This document shows positions 62,542 through 64,000 of a DNA stretch of 64,000 nucleotides, piece by piece; position 1 is the stretch's first letter; the number at the start of each line of letters is the position of its first letter. The DNA is from Bradyrhizobium sp. Arg816 (lineage in GTDB: Bacteria > Pseudomonadota > Alphaproteobacteria > Rhizobiales > Xanthobacteraceae). Under the pieces are notes generated by a model. That model worked only from the letters and a program-made list of their open reading frames with translations. It did no database searches and was not told the origin of the DNA. Position numbers and translations under genes: made by a program. The stretch is taken from contig NZ_JAPRAQ010000001.1 in assembly GCF_029989365.1 (NCBI RefSeq), positions 620,001 through 684,000 on the forward strand. Direction: 5' to 3'.

Positions 62542-63704
62542 CAGTGTCCTCCGACCAGGATGGAGGGATCGCTGACGATGTCGGCACCGTTGAGGCCGCG
62601 CAGGACCGGCTCGTCGCGGGTCGAGCCGTCGCGGACGAGATCGAATCCGGCGCTGGTCGCAATCAGCGTCACCGCGGACGCGCCGGAACGCGCGCAGCCC
62701 TTGGCGCAGCCGGAGACGTGAAGGCGCGTATCGAGGCCGATGCGCGGCGCAAGCGCCGCAGCCAGCGCGCGGGTGTCGGCATGCGCCTCGCGGCAACGCG
62801 GGGCGCCGCTACAGGCGATCACGCGCAACGCCGGATCGTAAGGCTCGGTGATGAGGCCTGCCCCGCTCGGCATCTCACGCTTGCCCTCGCTCAGCACCAT
62901 CCGCCATGGCGTCATGCGCAGCGCATGTCCGCAACCGGAAAATTGATGCAGCGTCGTGTGCAGCATCTGCCCGAACGCGACGCCGACCAGGGCGCCATGC
63001 GGATAATGCCCGGGTCGCGACGCGGCCATGACCGGAGCGGGCTCGGTTTCGCCGCTCAACGACTCCGGCAATACCGCGCCGGCCGCGATATGGGCTGCCA
63101 TGCGCCCACGCCCGCCCGTCGCGCCGCCGGACGTGATGAACCAGTTCGCGAGCGCGAGCGCCGTGCTTACGGCCTCTCCGCGTCCGACCGAGCGGCCGAG
63201 CCTTGCACCATCGGCCCGCACCAGGAGCCGGCCGCCGCGATCGCGTTCGATGCGCACATCGGCGGAATCGCCGGCGAGTACGCGCGACTTTCCATCGTCG
63301 ATGGCGAAGCCGAACTTTGTGGGAAGATCGAGCGCGCTGTCCGCGAGCGCTTCTTCAAGCTCCGCGGCGAGCGCCTGCGTCTCGTCACCGCTGTTCCAGA
63401 ACGGCGTCACCAAAATGTTGCGCCGGGCTTCGATGTCGGTATCGGGGTCGAGCAGCCGCAGTAACGCGAGTCCATCGAGCAGCCGGCGATGGCCCTGTTC
63501 GCTGACCCCCCTGATCTGGAGGTTGGCGCGGCTCGTCACATCGATGAGGCCGTTGCCGTAGCGTTCGGCGAGTTCGGCAAGCCCGGCGACCTGTGCAGCT
63601 TCGAGCCGCCCGCCGAACGGGCGTATGCGAACCACGAGCCCGTCGCCCGATTGCATCGGGCGCAACGCGCCGGGACACCAGCCCTTGATCGCGGCCGCGC
63701 TCAT
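62541..63704 (-). CDS. cobG: Precorrin-3B synthase
   Basis: The 387-residue oxygen-dependent monooxygenase hydroxylates precorrin-3A and forms the gamma-lactone of precorrin-3B. It has the nitrite/sulfite-reductase half-domain plan and the [4Fe-4S] cysteines ACSGAPRC and SGCAKGCARSG near the C-terminus. CobG is limited to the aerobic pathway, so its presence fixes the route. Its ATG overlaps the cobN stop by ATGA. Confidence 0.93.
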   Translation of the reverse strand: MSAAAIKGWCPGALRPMQSGDGLVVRIRPFGGRLEAAQVAGLAELAERYGNGLIDVTSRANLQIRGVSEQGHRRLLDGLALLRLLDPDTDIEARRNILVTPFWNSGDETQALAAELEEALADSALDLPTKFGFAIDDGKSRVLAGDSADVRIERDRGGRLLVRADGARLGRSVGRGEAVSTALALANWFITSGGATGGRGRMAAHIAAGAVLPESLSGETEPAPVMAASRPGHYPHGALVGVAFGQMLHTTLHQFSGCGHALRMTPWRMVLSEGKREMPSGAGLITEPYDPALRVIACSGAPRCREAHADTRALAAALAPRIGLDTRLHVSGCAKGCARSGASAVTLIATSAGFDLVRDGSTRDEPVLRGLNGADIVSDPSILVGGH

Positions 63705-64000
63705 GACGCCTCCTTCAGCGCAGCCGCGATCGAATTGCGGCGCGTTCGCCAGAGCGAGGCTTCGTGCAGGCGCGTGAAGCAGGTCTCCATCGCGGCGAGC
63801 GCCGCCGGATTCTCGCGGGCCATGAAGGTGCGGACGTCGGCGTCGCCGAGCGTCGCGTCATAATAGAGATCGAACAGGTGCGGCGGAACGGCGCCGGCCA
63901 GATGCGCGAAGGCGGCCATGTGCTCCAGCGTCGCGGTGATCTCGGCGGCGCCGCGAAAACCGTGCCGCATCATGCCGGCGATCCAGGCCGGATTGGCCGC
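63701..64000 (-). CDS. cobN: Cobaltochelatase subunit CobN, C-terminal fragment (runs off the window)
   Basis: Only the last 99 codons are present. They read NPAWIAGMMRHGFRGAAEI, LFDLYYDATLGDADVRTFM and end RNSIAAALKEAS, the typical CobN C-terminus. CobN is the large magnesium-chelatase-H-like subunit that inserts cobalt into hydrogenobyrinate a,c-diamide with CobS and CobT. The gene continues beyond 64000. It opens the cobN-cobG-cobH-cobI-cobJ run, whose promoter and any riboswitch lie outside the window. Confidence 0.92.
   Translation of the reverse strand, partial: AANPAWIAGMMRHGFRGAAEITATLEHMAAFAHLAGAVPPHLFDLYYDATLGDADVRTFMARENPAALAAMETCFTRLHEASLWRTRRNSIAAALKEAS

Noticed and set aside
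1-64000. CRISPR arrays, tRNA or rRNA genes, insertion sequences and phage genes.
   Set aside because: No regularly spaced repeats, cloverleaf sequences, transposase or phage-type proteins were recognised on either strand.

Overview
The window looks like chromosomal DNA of an aerobic, high-GC alphaproteobacterium, most likely Bradyrhizobium or a close relative. This is inferred from the very high GC, the dense ATGA/GTGA-coupled operons, the many ABC importers, the oxygen-dependent cobalamin pathway, and a palindromic intergenic element (43742-43864) of a kind I associate with Bradyrhizobium. No rRNA, tRNA, insertion sequence, phage gene or CRISPR array was seen.

Region 1 (1-6219, minus strand) is a sugar-uptake and activation unit. 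A LysR regulator and a xylulokinase-type FGGY kinase are followed by a ribose-type ABC importer (ATPase, one permease, binding protein). Region 2 (6328-17196, plus strand) diverges from the LysR gene. It holds a Dabb protein, maleylacetate reductase, an ATZ/TRZ-type amidohydrolase, a 3-hydroxyisobutyrate-dehydrogenase-like enzyme, hydroxyquinol 1,2-dioxygenase, a GlcD-like flavoenzyme, a second ribose-type importer (ATPase, two permeases, binding protein) and a YciI protein. Together these suggest an imported substrate converted to hydroxyquinol, then maleylacetate, then 3-oxoadipate. The step that makes hydroxyquinol is not identified.

Region 3 (17202-47652, almost all minus strand) is a large cyclic-amide (hydantoin or dihydropyrimidine) catabolic supercluster. 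It contains two complete dipeptide-type ABC importers, a flavin monooxygenase, an SDR, an NAD-epimerase, two D-hydantoinase/dihydropyrimidinases, a hydantoin racemase (plus strand), a flavin reductase-like protein, a D-carbamoylase, an acyl-CoA synthetase, a class III aminotransferase, hydantoinase A/B-type subunits, a MocR-type regulator, an aldehyde dehydrogenase and an arylmalonate decarboxylase-like enzyme. Both ATP-independent and ATP-dependent ring-opening systems are encoded, with routes to process the released amino acid.

Region 4 (47775-64000) is for cobalt and vitamin B12. Two minus-strand cobalamin riboswitches are visible. One precedes a TonB-dependent siderophore-type receptor and a PepSY membrane protein. 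The other precedes a CbiM-like cobalt permease, cobF and cobT. The corrin-ring genes follow: cobA, cobB, cobM, cobE, cobL, cobK (opposite strand), cobJ, cobI, cobH, cobG and the 3' end of cobN, which runs off the window. The oxygen-dependent enzymes CobG and CobF mark the aerobic route.
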